This document shows positions 1 through 10,905 of a stretch of 64,000 bases of DNA, piece after piece. Made by a program: the position numbers and the translations under genes. Source of the stretch: Cercis canadensis (Eukaryota > Streptophyta > Magnoliopsida > Fabales > Fabaceae); NCBI GenBank assembly GCA_003255065.1, contig QAOA01001042.1, positions 178,874-242,873 on the forward strand. The letters run 5' to 3'. The first letter of the stretch is position 1, and each line of letters begins with the position of its first letter. A model generated the notes under the pieces. That model did not search any database. It saw only the letters and a list, made by a program, of their open reading frames with translations, and had not been told where the DNA came from.

Positions 1-335
1 AAAAAAAAAAATTCTTAACACTCTTTCTCAATCACTTTCTTGGATTCTTCGGTCAGAAACCACTGCCAAAACTACCCACCTCTCCCAACCCTTTTCTGCT
101 ACCACCACACCAAACTCACCTTCACTCCTGCACTCAAAGTGTGAAGCCAGAAAAAGAAGAAAAACGAATCATTTGCTTGAGTATCATACTAGAATTTCAG
201 GAATTTGACCTTTATTTTTTTCCTTACATGATTGGCAATGCAGACACCACCTTGCAAACCCATCCGTGAAATTCGGTTACACCAGCAAAGTGAGCCGCTC
301 TCTGGTAACCCGTTCCCGGGACGATAGCTTACAAG

Positions 336-677
336 TTGAAGTTTGGATCAAGGGTGCAGGTTGTGTTACAGGACACAAGCATTGTGAACCCTGTGAACCA
401 CTCAATTCATCTCCACATTGTCACTGAGGGATTCGGAAACTTCAACCCCAAGATAGATACCACTAAATTCAACCTTGTTGATCCACCTCAAACAGGCATA
501 AACTCAAACAGTTGGTGTGCTAATATCTCATATTGGCATTATGTATGTGCTTGGATTACACTCTATCACTTGGACGTTCATATCACCTGGGGCTTGGCCA
601 CAGTTTTTGTGGCAGAGAATGAAGTTGGAAAATGGCAATACATAGAGCGCCCTCCGCTGGACCTGCTTTTGTGTTAG
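336..677 (+). pseudogene. laccase C-terminal fragment (pseudogene)
   Basis: Translation from 336 to the TAG after 677 gives the C-terminal multicopper-oxidase domain of a plant laccase, an apoplastic enzyme that oxidises monolignols and phenolics. Visible landmarks are RVQVVLQDTSIV, an HSIHLH copper-ligand stretch, EGFGNFNP, FNLVDPP, the HLDVHITWG block and a PPLDLLLC-like tail. It is broken. Residues expected after HLH (the G-Y-x-F part) are absent, the segment after DPP is scrambled, and the HCHLDVH copper motif reads LYHLDVH, losing the type-1 copper cysteine and one histidine. There is no ATG; the frame simply opens at a TTG. No upstream laccase exons are recognisable in 1-335. The family is clear; loss of function is inferred from the missing ligands. 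Confidence 0.8.
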
Positions 678-2219
678 GATCATCAAAAATAAAAAGATTC
701 ATTGACCCCAGGGTCATAATTTTTCTTAATTTGGAAGTTAAATTGTTGTAACTCCGTGCATTTTGGGGCGGTTGTTTTTGCTGTTTCATTGTTCTTTTTA
801 TACAGATAAATCGGATTCAGGAAAGATGGTGTGGCTTCAACATAAAGAAAACCCATCTGATATAGTTAGAAACCCAGCTTCTTTAAATGATTTTAGATGT
901 TATTTTTTTCCTACAAAGAACTAGAACTCATATTACATATCCCAAAACCCAAGGCATATTTATGGTTATCCCAGGAAGGATAACAGAAAAACAATTTCTT
1001 GGAACCAAAAATAAAAAAACTACAATACAATCTTGGCAATGAGGAGGTGATATAGTCCGAATTTTCACAACTGAAAGCTGTATACATGTTAAATTGATAG
1101 TATTCACTTGACATGCATATTATTTCATACATTATCTACAAGATATGTTTGTATGTGGCATCTGTCAAGATTAATTATATATCTGTAAACTAATAAATAT
1201 TCATAACATATATAGTAAAAGAGGATAACACTCAAACTTCTAATCAATAACATTCCCAGTTATGAAAGACTTGGTGTAAACCACCAAAAATATATACGCT
1301 ATCTTGTCCTAGCATGATAAGAACAAAAGAAACTTCCAAGTGAAACAACCATGCTTTGCTGTACTTGAGATTTTCAAAGGTATAATAGAGAGAGCACGAC
1401 GAGTGAGAAAAAAGGAGAAGCAATTGAGAGAGACGAAGGCAAAAACAAAGGGTGCTTGTGGACCCACCTCACCAGCGGCGGAAAAAGGATAACTCTGGCA
1501 AATACAACAAATAGAGAAGATGCCACCAGTGGAGGGAATGAGGGAGAGAGAGTCAGTGAGCTTAGGGATTTCAAGATTTGGGGAAAATGGAAGATGAAAG
1601 TTGAGGGAGGAAGGAGGGTCAGCCTTAAAAACACCAAATGGGCACTGTTTTTAGGAAAAAATCTAAAAAAAAAAAAAGTTTAGTGAACTAGCCGGTTATT
1701 TAAAACTAGTACCGGTTCACCGGTTTAATCACCCAATCGATTTTACCCTCTTAATCAAATTGATATTCAAACTGAGTACCGATCTTACTGGTTGAATCGG
1801 TCAGTCTGGTCCGATTTTTAAAACATTAGTTTCAAACACATAAATAAATGACATGTCATTGTGTGATTTTTAGTGGTTATATTTTGTTTTGAAGAAGACT
1901 CTTAACTTTTTATTTTTGGGAATTCTCACACGTTGTGGTAATCAAATTTTATGTAAATTAAGAATTTTTAATTACTTAATTTAATTAATTATAGTTACTT
2001 ATATTTTAAAATTTTGTCATTTGTTAAAATAAAATAGTTCAATGAAGTATTAGTTAATTTCTCAAATTATGTAAGATTTTATGAACATGTTTTATATCAT
2101 AAGAAATTTTAATTCATTGGTTGAATCTATAAAACTCAACTTCTACAAGAAGTTATTCAAGAATGTAAGTAACATACATATATGCCAGTTTGATTTAGCC
2201 TACTTGTTTGAGTAGTGCG
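678..2219. other. unassigned intergenic DNA
   Basis: 678-900 looks like a decayed 3' flank of the laccase fragment. 1374-1640 is GA-rich on the plus strand (CT-rich on the minus strand) and open in several frames, but I recognise no protein. 1681-1830 repeatedly shows ACCGGTT-type motifs, similar to sequence near 43690-43760; this may be an old TIR element, but no ends were found. 2111-2219 is one half of a direct repeat described separately. Confidence 0.5.
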
Positions 2220-3574
2220 TGTTGAGTGAGTTTCATACCCACTCTTTAGATATCTTTTACTTAATTATTTGGTTGTTTATTGAGTTTAATTGTCATCTAA
2301 TGGGTTGGTTATATTAAATTATAAGTTTCATGGTTTAAAATGAAGAAATGAAGATTTGGGACAGAAAGTAAGGGCTGTAGCCCTTAAAATCAAGAGCTGC
2401 AGCTCCTGGAACATCAGAATGCAAAAGTTGGACAGCAACCAACGGCCGCAGTCCTTGAAATACAGAGCCGTAGCGCTCAAAACTCTATGCTGGACAAAGG
2501 ACCAGCGCCGCAGCCCCAGAAATCTAGCGCCGCAGCGCCCATTTGCTGTAAAATTTGTGTTTTTGGGCAGAGGAGTAGCGCCGCAGTGCCCATTTTCCAG
2601 TGCCGTGGCGCCCGTGACCAGATTTATGAATACGTGTTCTTTTTCCTAAGTTTCTTTAGGGCTTTTGCTTAGGGGTATAAATAGAGACTTTTAGGAATAA
2701 TTTAGGGGATTCTTTTCTGGATTTTTTGGAGGCAAGAAGGAGAGCAAAAACAAGGATTGGAGAAGGGCACAAGAAGATTTAGGCTTCTATTCAGAGTTTT
2801 TATTCTTCTTCCCTTTGAACCATGTCTAGATTTAATTTTACCTTGTTCTTCCTTTTTGCTATGAACTAAATTCCCTTCTAAGGCTATGATGTAGCCTAGC
2901 TAGGAAGATTTGTGATTTTCTATTTCTTTAATTCAAGAACTCCTTTATTAATTGTCTTCTTCTTCTCAAGTCTTCATGTTTCTAATTGCTTGATCATCAA
3001 TTAGTTGATTAGATAATTACAATGAGACTGAGAGGTAATTTGTAATTAAAGATCATAGAGATTAAGAACATAGGTTACATGTAGGATATGAATATACCTC
3101 AATGGCATGTGTAGCTATTTAAAAAGAACTATAGAATTAAGTGAATTTCTAGGTTGTTCGCAATTCACATAGGAATATCGTGGGTTCATAACTTAGAAAT
3201 ACTTTTGTTTAACCTTGGGAAAGGCTAATAAATAATTTAGGGTTCTTGGCTAGTAATTAGGAAGATTGTTCTTGGTTAATGAATTAGGAATAGCAAATTA
3301 GAATAGCTATGGTGAAATCAAAAGCCCTACATATTTTTCTATCTTGATAAATTTTATCATTTTACTGGTTTAGTTTGTTATTTTGCTGGTTTAAGTTTGT
3401 TTTTATCTTATTTTAGTTGTTTCTTGAAAATCTCTCCATATTGATTGATTAGATAAAATTAAGGTTAATCCAATTTCGGTAGTTGATACATTAGTCCTCG
3501 TGGGAACGATAACTCTATCTTTTCTTATTACTTGGAAACGATAACGTACACTTGCATTAAGATTTCTCACAACA
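2220..3574 (+). repeat. 5' LTR of the gag-pro element
   Basis: It matches 7869-9284 base for base over long stretches. U3 holds an island (about 2370-2620) with repeated units such as AGCGCCGCAGCGCC in otherwise AT-rich DNA. A TATAAATA near 2677 ('ggggtataaatagagac') is a good promoter TATA box, so the transcript probably starts about 30 bp downstream. The LTR ends CTCACAACA at 3574. Confidence 0.9.
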
Positions 3575-3580
3575 AGTTTT

Positions 3581-3598
3581 TGGCGCCGTTGCCGGGGA
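3581..3598 (+). promoter_or_regulatory. primer binding site, tRNA-Asp type
   Basis: TGGCGCCGTTGCCGGGGA lies six bases after the 5' LTR. It is the complement of the 3' end of plant tRNA-Asp(GTC) including CCA, the usual primer for Athila/Tat-lineage elements. Confidence 0.9.
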
Positions 3599-3825
3599 CT
3601 AATTTGTTATCAATATCGATATTCAGTGATCTTGATTTTAGTCTAATCGTTTATTTTCACAGATCTATTTAATTGTTTTATTGTTTGAGACTTTCAGGAG
3701 TTTTCTTTTGGTGTATGAGAAATTCTGGAAGCAGCTCTCTAATCCCACTTGATTCTGAGATAGAGAAGACCTATTGAAAGAATTGAAAGGCAAGAAGAGA
3801 GTCTACTAGAGTTTTGACAGACACA

Positions 3826-6006
3826 ATGGCAGAAGAAAACCCTCCCAAGGCACTCTGTGATTATGCTCTACCTTCCATCACAGATACCAATTCGAGTATA
3901 AGGCGACCAGCTATTGAAACAAACTCTTTTGAGATTAAACCAGCTATAATCCACATGGTTCAGTCAGCCTCGTTCAGTGGATTAGCGAGTGAAGACCATC
4001 ATGCTCATATTTCCGGGTTCGTGGAGATATGTGATACTTTTAAGCACAATAGGGTTGGTAATAATGCTATTCGTCTCTGCCTATTTCCTTTCTCATTATG
4101 GGATAAAGCTAAGGCTTGGCTTCAGTCATTGCCAACAGGGACCATCACCACATGGGATATTTTGGCCCAAAAATTCTTGGCAAAATTTTTTCCACCAGCT
4201 AAGACCGCCAAGCTCCGAAATGACATTGCAACATTTTATCAATTAGAGAATGAGTTACTTCAGGAGGCTTGGGAAAGGTACAAGGAGTTGCTTCGTTGAT
4301 GTCCCCACCATGGACTCCCTGACTGGTTGCAATTACAGACATTTTATAATGGTTTGCTGAACTCCACCAAGACCCTAGTTGATGCCGCTGCTGGTGGATC
4401 TTTGATGAGGAAGATGTATGAGGTTGCCAATGACCTATTAGAGGAGATGGCGACCAATGCCTATCAGTGGCCTAGTGAGAGGTCCATGTCACGTAAGGTA
4501 CTTGGGGTGCATGAGGTTGATACCTTCACTGCTTTATCTGTTAAAATAGATTCTCTGGCTAAGCAGTTAACCATTCGGAACGTCAATGTCATTCAGTCAC
4601 CTCCTGAGCATTGTGACCATTGTGGCAGTCCTCATGTTAGTACAGATTGCCAGGTGGACAACCCGTTCTCTACATCTCAGGCTGAGGAAGCAAAATATGT
4701 GGGGAATCAGAACAGACAGAATGACCCATATTCGAACACTTATAATCCGGGGTGGAGACATCATCCAAACTTTTCTTGGAAAAACAACCAAAACACTGCT
4801 CAACCACCTGTGCAAGCAAAGGTTTCTTTGGAGGATGCTCTAGCCAAATTAACCATGAATACAAGTGAATTGATGGCCCGAACAGATGCCTCCATTCGTA
4901 ACCTAGAGATGCAAGTGGGTCAACTCTCTACCATGCTCACTAGCAGACAGCAGGGATCATTGCCAAGTGATACAGAAGTGAATCCTAAAGAGCATGTCAT
5001 GGCCATAACTCTTCGTAGTGGTAAGACTTTGGATGAACCTTCTGAAGTTGTCAAGAAGGTGCCTAGTAAGCCAGTTGAGCCTGAGGTAAAAGAAGACACT
5101 CTAGTGGAAACTCCTGTGACACCTGTGGGGAAAACATCTAAGTTATTCCCAGATAATCCTCCACCATATATTCCACCTCTTCCTTTCCCTCAGAGATTCA
5201 AGAAGAAGAAGCTGGACAATCAATTTTCAAAATTTATGGAGGTGTTCAAGAAGCTGCACATCAACATCCCATTTGCAGATGCTTTGGAGCAAATGCCTAG
5301 CTACGTGAAATTTATGAAGGAGATTCTCTCAAATAAAAGAAAGCTAGAGGATTGTGAGACTGTGGCACTTACTGAGGAGTGCAGTGCAACCTTACAAAAG
5401 AAATTGCCATCAAAATTAACAGATCCAGGGAGTTTCAATATTCCTTGTTCTATTGGCAATGTATCTTTTGGTAAAGCACTTTGTGATCTTGGTACTAGTA
5501 TTAACCTTATGTCTCTTTTTGTTTTCAAGAACTTGGGTATAGGAGAAATAAAGTCAACTTCCATCTCCTTGACATTGGCGAATAGATCAATCAAGTATCC
5601 AAGGGGAATCTTGGAAGATGTATTGGTGAAAGTGGACAAGTTCATCTTCCCAGCGGACTTCGTTATGCTTGACATAGAGGAGGACCAAGAAATCTCAATC
5701 ATTCTTGGTCGTCCATTTTTAGCAACTGGGAAAGCTCTTATTGATGTGCAAAAGGGCCAACTTACTTTGAGAGTGCAAGGTGATCAAGTGTCCTTCAAAG
5801 TTTTCAAAGAAATAAAGCATCCGGAAGAAGTGAGTGTCTGTTGTAAAATTGACACTACAAATGGAAGCAATAAATTACAAGACCCAGTTAGAGTTCACAC
5901 CATGGGAACGAAAAATAAGGAGAAGTCTCCTGACTTAGAGGTCAAAGATGATAAAATCCTCAAGAAGCCAATGATTGGACCAGCGCTTATAGCTAAATCT
6001 CACTAG
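3826..6006 (+). pseudogene. retrotransposon gag-protease, one nonsense mutation
   Basis: One frame runs from ATG 3826 to TAG 6006, interrupted only by TGA at 4297-4299. The N-terminal part (to about residue 158) is the retrotransposon gag domain with the SLWDKAKAWLQSLP and FLAKFFPP blocks. After the stop, gag continues (YNGL, AAAGGSL), then a reduced cysteine/histidine knuckle (CDHCGSPHVSTDC), a proline-rich linker, and a retropepsin-like domain with CDLGTSINLM as the active-site loop and IILGRPFLATG as the flap-side motif. The TGA stands where an arginine codon is usual, consistent with CGA to TGA by deamination of a methylated CpG. The frame ends right after protease, so no polymerase follows. 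An ATG 12 bases downstream of the first in-frame TTG was chosen as start. Confidence 0.85.
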
Positions 6007-7868
6007 AAAAAGAAGAAAAAGAAGCCATCATTCCAAAAGATTCTTTTGGAGCATATTAGAAAATCTGCTTGTTTTGGAGATGGAAATAAAGTTTGGAGCT
6101 TAAAAGAGACTGGCCAACAATCCAAAGCTCAAAGAAATAGTGGAGTAAAATTCCAAAAGTCCTCCACTGCTATTTTTTTATCATGGTTAATTTATTCTAG
6201 ACACAGTCAGGCTGAAGACTATAAAACAAGCGCTTTTTGGGAAGCAACCCAATCTTTTTAACCCTTTCTCTTAATTTTTGTTTAGTTGTTTAATTTTATT
6301 TTCATGCTTGTGTGTTTAATTTTTTTATGTTTCAGGTATACAATCCATAACTTTTATTCCCCCCAACAGCTCCACTTGATGATGATGCAAAGTGATTCAT
6401 CTCCATTTCAGAGAAGTCCTCACATCTTTTTCTTCTTTGCTTTAAATATTGAGGACAATGTTTCCTTTAAGTTTGGGGGTGGAGAATTATTTTTTAAGCT
6501 GCGATATTGACTTGCACTTAATTTATTATTGGGTATTTTTTTTTAATGCTTTTCTAGGTAGTTTTTATGTTTAATTTTTATTTTTTTCTTTAGTTTAGTC
6601 GAATAGAGTGAAATTTTTTGTTTAACCTTAGGCTAATGATAAAACCGATTTTCACTGTTTATAGCTCTAGAAAAATGATAGATTTTGTATTTGTGTTTCT
6701 AATTAACTCTTGTGTTAAATTTTGTCTAACTGAAATTTCCTGAATTATTGAGCACATAGCTCTGTTTATTTGAAACCTGCATGCCTAGAGATGATTATGT
6801 GAATTAAGTCATTTTAAAATCTCATAGAATGCTAGAACTTGCTTGATTGTTAGTCGGGGTGAAATCCTAGGCTGCGCAATATTAGGGAGATGATTTAGGT
6901 TATTTTTGTTTCGTTTGAGCCTTTCTAGTTATCCCTCTGTATGATATTTTATCCCTAGCATACCCCATTGAGCTTAATTTAGCCTGTTTCTTTGTCACCT
7001 ACACTAATCCTAGCCATTTGTATGATCTTTTGACTTGAACCTTTCACCTAAAGCGCATTTTCAGTCTTAAGAGCATCTAGAGCTAGGAAAATTAAGGAGA
7101 ATTGGTGAAGAAAAGAAAATGAAGATTTCAATGAAATGACCACCAAAGAATGAAAATTCAAAGAGCTACATCCCTGCTATAAAGAAAAAAATAATAGTAT
7201 GTTGCAATGAAAAGAAAAGACAATTATGCAAATATTGAAAAGAAAAAAAAATGTCTTAGAAAGCATTGAGTATGGGATGTAGTGGCCTAAAAGTAAGAAT
7301 TATATTGGTGGATGGCAAAGTAAAGAAGAAAATAAGTTTCGGGGAGTTAGAAGTGAAAAGAAAGAAGGGTGCTCTTGAAATTTGCTCTAGACTGAATTTG
7401 TGTGATGGGTGAGTTAAGCCACATGTTTATCCATCATCCTACCCTTAACCCAGCCACACATTATAAGCTTATCAAAAGTCCTTTTGATCTTCAATATTGT
7501 GAAATGCCTACATTAGTGGAGATTGACATGAAAAGCAAGCGTATGGGATTCTGAGAGAATAAAAGTGGAGAATGTGTTTATGAGTTTATTTGCATAATCT
7601 GATTTAAGTGAAGAAAGTAGGGTAAGCAAGGGCTATACTTACACACACAAAGGAAATTTTAGTGAGATTGAGATAAAATTAACTTTGGGTTGAACTTATA
7701 CACATTCATGCTATCTTGAAAATTTTCTAGGATTCGTGTTTAATAGAGATCTTAGAGGCCTGTATGGTTAGCAAATAAATTTTTCACTTTGTTAGTTAGT
7801 TGTTGAGTTTAATTTAATTTTTCTCTTTCTTTGCTTGAGGACAAGCAAATGTTAAGTTTGGGGGTATT
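6007..7868 (+). other. non-coding 3' internal region with two PPT-like tracts
   Basis: No convincing coding sequence is seen. A motif with GAGGACAA, a short spacer and AAGTTTGGGGGT occurs twice: at 6451-6480 and at 7837-7865 directly before the 3' LTR. The second is the working polypurine tract. The first sits where the junction between pol and the 3' region is expected and may be an internal PPT. 7090-7380 is purine-rich. Confidence 0.65.
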
Positions 7869-9284
7869 TGTTGAGTGAGTTTCATACCCACTCTTTAGAT
7901 ATCTTTTACTTAATTATTTGGTTGTTTATTGAGTTTAATTGTCATCTAATGGGTTGGTTATGTTAAATTATAGGTTTCATGGTTTAAAATGAAGAAATGA
8001 AGATTTGGGACAGAAAGTAAGGGCTGCAGCCCTTAAAATCAAGAGCTGCAGCTCCTGGAACATCAAAATGTAAAAGTTGGACAGCAACCAAGGGCCTCAG
8101 CCCTTGAAATACAGAGCCACAGCGCTCAAAACTCTATGCTGGACAAAGGACCAGCGCCACAGCCCCAGAAATCTAGCGCCGCAGCGCCCATTTGCTGTAA
8201 AATTTGTGTTTTTGGGCAGAGGAGCAGCGCCGCAGCACCAAGAATTCAGCGCCGCAGCGCCATATTCAGCAGAAATTGGATTTTCAGGAAAGACCCAGTG
8301 CCCATTTTCCAGCGCCGAGGTGCGCGTGACCAGATTTCTGAATACGTGTTCTTTTTCCTAAGTTTCTTTAGGGCTTTTGCTTAGGGGTATAAATAGAGAC
8401 TTTTAGGAATAATTTAGGGGATTCTTTTCTGGAATTTTTGGAGGCAAGAAGGAGAGCAAAAACAAGGATTGGAGAAGGGCACAAGAAGATTGGGGCTTCT
8501 CTTCAGAGTTCTTATTCTTTTTTCCCTTTGAACCATGTCTAGATTTAATTTTACCTTGTTCTTCCTTTTTGCTATGAACTAAATTCCCTTCTAGGGCTAT
8601 GATGTAGCCTAGCTAGGAAGATTTGTGATTTTCTATTTCTTTAATTCAAAAACTCCTTTATTAATTGTCTTCTTCTCAAGTCTTCATGCTTCTAATTGCT
8701 TGATCACCGATTAGTTGATTAGATAATTACAATGAGACTGGGAGGTAATTTGTAATTAAAGATCATAGAGATTAAGAACATAGGTTACATGTAGGATAAG
8801 AATATACCTCAATGGCCTGTGTAGCTATTTAAAAAGAGCCATAGAATTAAGTGAATTTCTAGGTTGTTCACAATTCACATAGGAATATCATGGGTTCATA
8901 ACTTAGAAATACTTTTGTTTGACCTTGGGAAAGGCTAATAAATAATTTAGGGTTCTTGGCTAGCAATTAGGAAGATTGTTCTTGGTTAATGAATTAGGAA
9001 TAGCAAATCAGAATAGCTATGGTGAAATCAAAAACCCTAGATATTTTTCTTTCTTGATAAATTCTATCATTTTACTGGTTTAGTTTGTTATTTTGCTGGT
9101 TTAAGTTTGTTTTTATCTTATTTTAGTTGTTTCTTGAAAATCTCTCCATATTGATTGATTAGATAAAATTAAGGTTAACCCAATTTTAGTAGTTGATACA
9201 TTAGTCCTCGTGGGAACGATAACTCTATCTCATCTTATTACTTGAAATCGATAACGTACACTTGCGTTAAGATTTCTCACAACA
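7869..9284 (+). repeat. 3' LTR of the gag-pro element
   Basis: It pairs with 2220-3574. It has an extra ~62 bp within the GC-rich island (about 8225-8300) that adds further GCGCCGCAGCGCC units. TATAAATA recurs near 8388. It ends CTCACAACA at 9284, followed by GTGCA. Confidence 0.9.
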
Positions 9285-9817
9285 GTGCACTTGGATATTA
9301 TCCTACCCTCTTTTGTACTTTTGCTACTTGTTGGTTTGATTTAGATTTTGCTAACCAATAAGTACTTTTTTTCAGGGAAGATCTTTTTATTCATTGGTTG
9401 AATCTATAAAACTCAACTTCTACATGAAGTTATTTAAAAATGTAAGTAACATACATATATAAATACATACATACATGCAGGTTTGAATTAGCCTACTTGT
9501 TTGACCAGTTGTTTGGGTGTTATCTTACTCTCTTTTGTACCTTTGGTACTTATTGGGTTTTTTTTTTTTTTTTTTTTNTTTTTTTTTTTTTTGGGTAATT
9601 TTGCTACTTTCTTGTTTCATTTAGCTTTTACTAACCAGCAAGCACTTTTTCTCAATGAAGATCTCTTCCCAAATGAGAAAGTCGCTAATAATACCAAACA
9701 CAACAACCACCATAAAGTTAGCATGCTAGGATTTGATCGCTAATTCATAGTATCTCCACATCCTTAAGAGCTATTTACATGACCACTTTAATTTAAATAG
9801 CCAATACCTAGTGGGTG

Positions 9818-9885
9818 TAGTGGCACTCTTCTAGTAATAAGAACTAGAGTGCTTGATGTCGTAGGTTCTATTCCTATCATGTATT
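9818..9885 (+). repeat. tRNA-derived SINE-like sequence, second copy near 19055-19125
   Basis: The segment from GTGGGTGTAGTGGCAC to GGTTCTATTCC resembles the pol III box A / box B spacing of plant tRNA-derived SINEs; box B matches the consensus at 10 of 11 sites. A diverged copy lies at 19055-19125 as part of the duplicated neprosin locus. No poly(A) tail or target duplication was found, so this is only a candidate. Confidence 0.35.
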
Positions 9886-9983
9886 TTTCTATCCTTTTCT
9901 TAAGGCATTGTGCTCATATATATGTAAAATTAAATTAATTTAAATAGTACATATGTATGTATGAGTCAAAGGATAAATTTAAT

Positions 9984-10406
9984 GGTGAGTGCTAAGTTAT
10001 AGCACCCCTAAAAGGTGGTGTAGCGGTACTCCACCTTTCACTTGGTGGATTCCAATGGAAACAACCTAGTGATTTTAGTGTCGTTACGAAGATCTTGAAA
10101 AACTCAATTACTCAGTATGTGTCAAAACAAATAGCTACTTGTAAAATGCAATAATAACATGATATAGGAAAACGTGCCAAACTTCTACACAAAAAAAAAA
10201 AATAGAATTGGCATGTTTTCTTATATCATGTCATTTTTACATTTTATGAGGAACTTTATGTTCTGTTATATATTATATGACTTAGTTTTTCGAAATCTCT
10301 ATAACAATACCAAAATCACTAAATGTATCCCACTAATACCCATCCGAATCAGGGGTGGAGTACCTCTACACCACATTTTAGGGATAGTGTAGCTTAGCAA
10401 ATACTT
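9984..10406. mobile_element. MITE with 9-bp target duplication (Mutator-like)
   Basis: The element is flanked by AAATTTAAT at 9975-9983 and again at 10407-10415. The paralogous sequence near 19231-19250 has only one copy of this motif and no insert, so it serves as an empty site and fixes the ends. Termini are imperfect inverted repeats (GGTGAGTGCTAAG versus AAGTATTTGCTAAG), followed by longer inverted similarity through the 'ggtggtgtag...tactccacc' blocks. A 9-bp duplication is typical of Mutator-like elements. An N at 10482 just downstream creates a partial repeat of its right end. Confidence 0.8.
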
Positions 10407-10611
10407 AAATTTAATAGGATAAAATACATTTATTATGGTAATAAATTAGCAGTCAATAATTTGTCAAATTCAAATTTAAATNGGGTGGAGTACCTCTACA
10501 CCACATTTTAGGGATAGTGTAGCTTAGCAAATACTTAAATTGAATAGGATAAAATACATTTATTATGGTAATAAATTAGCAGTCAATAATTTGTCAAATT
10601 CAAATTTAAAT
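10353..10611. repeat. N-separated duplicate (probable unmerged contig ends)
   Basis: 10353-10481 and 10483-10611 are 129 bp each and differ at one base, with a single N at 10482 between them. Confidence 0.85.
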
Positions 10612-10852
10612 ATTATTTCTCATTCAAAGAATGAAATTAATGGCATATTGAGAGCAGTCAATAATTTCTCAACTTCAAATTGAATATTATTTATCAGTTA
10701 AAGAATGAAATTAATAGGATATTGAGAATGACATATTTCATATTTATTAGTTATTAATTATTTTCGTATGTGCAATTTTTTTTAATAAAAACTCATTAAT
10801 GGAGTAGAAAATGGGGCAGATATTGTATGTATTACTTCCTCACTTTTCACAA

Positions 10853-10858
10853 TATAAA
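10853..10858 (+). promoter_or_regulatory. TATA box of the neprosin-family gene
   Basis: TATAAA lies 48 bp before the ATG at 10906, a normal distance for a short 5' UTR. In the pseudogene copy the same place reads TATATGA, so the box is degraded. Confidence 0.55.
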
Positions 10859-10905
10859 GCTGTGGGTGGAGTCAATATGATTGGCTTCAACCTTCAAGGA
10901 ATCTC

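Larger units (their letters stand above)
2220..9284 (+). mobile_element. Ty3/gypsy-type LTR retrotransposon, gag-pro only
   Basis: The complete outline is 5' LTR 2220-3574, tRNA-Asp PBS 3581-3598, gag plus aspartic protease 3826-6006, about 1.86 kb of non-coding DNA, polypurine tract near 7853-7867, and 3' LTR 7869-9284. LTRs begin TGTTGAG and end ACA. Flanks GTGCG (2215-2219) and GTGCA (9285-9289) match at four of five bases, as expected for a 5-bp target duplication. No RT, RNase H or integrase coding is present, although the sequence after protease resembles the post-pol region of Athila/Tat-lineage elements. The simplest reading is a non-autonomous derivative with pol deleted. By eye the LTRs differ at a few percent of sites plus one indel of about 62 bp in the GC-rich U3 part. 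Confidence 0.9.
2111..9505. repeat. direct repeat flanking the Ty3 insertion
   Basis: About 110 bp ending at 2219 (beginning near 'attggttgaatctataaaac') recurs at 9392-9505. The sequence just after the element (9285-9380, 'ctaccctcttttgtac') resembles what follows the second copy (9510-9560). A local tandem duplication therefore existed first, and the LTR element landed inside its left copy. Confidence 0.7.

Noticed and set aside
1374-1637. Minus-strand 87-residue hydrophobic/Leu-rich frame
   Set aside because: It is the complement of a GA-rich tract. Its composition explains the open frame and no family is visible.
5301-5702. Minus-strand 133-residue frame in the gag-pro element
   Set aside because: Antisense shadow of the protease coding frame.
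2220-9284. An envelope-like gene in the 3' internal region, as in some Athila elements
   Set aside because: No frame of meaningful length with signal or membrane segments exists between 6007 and 7868.
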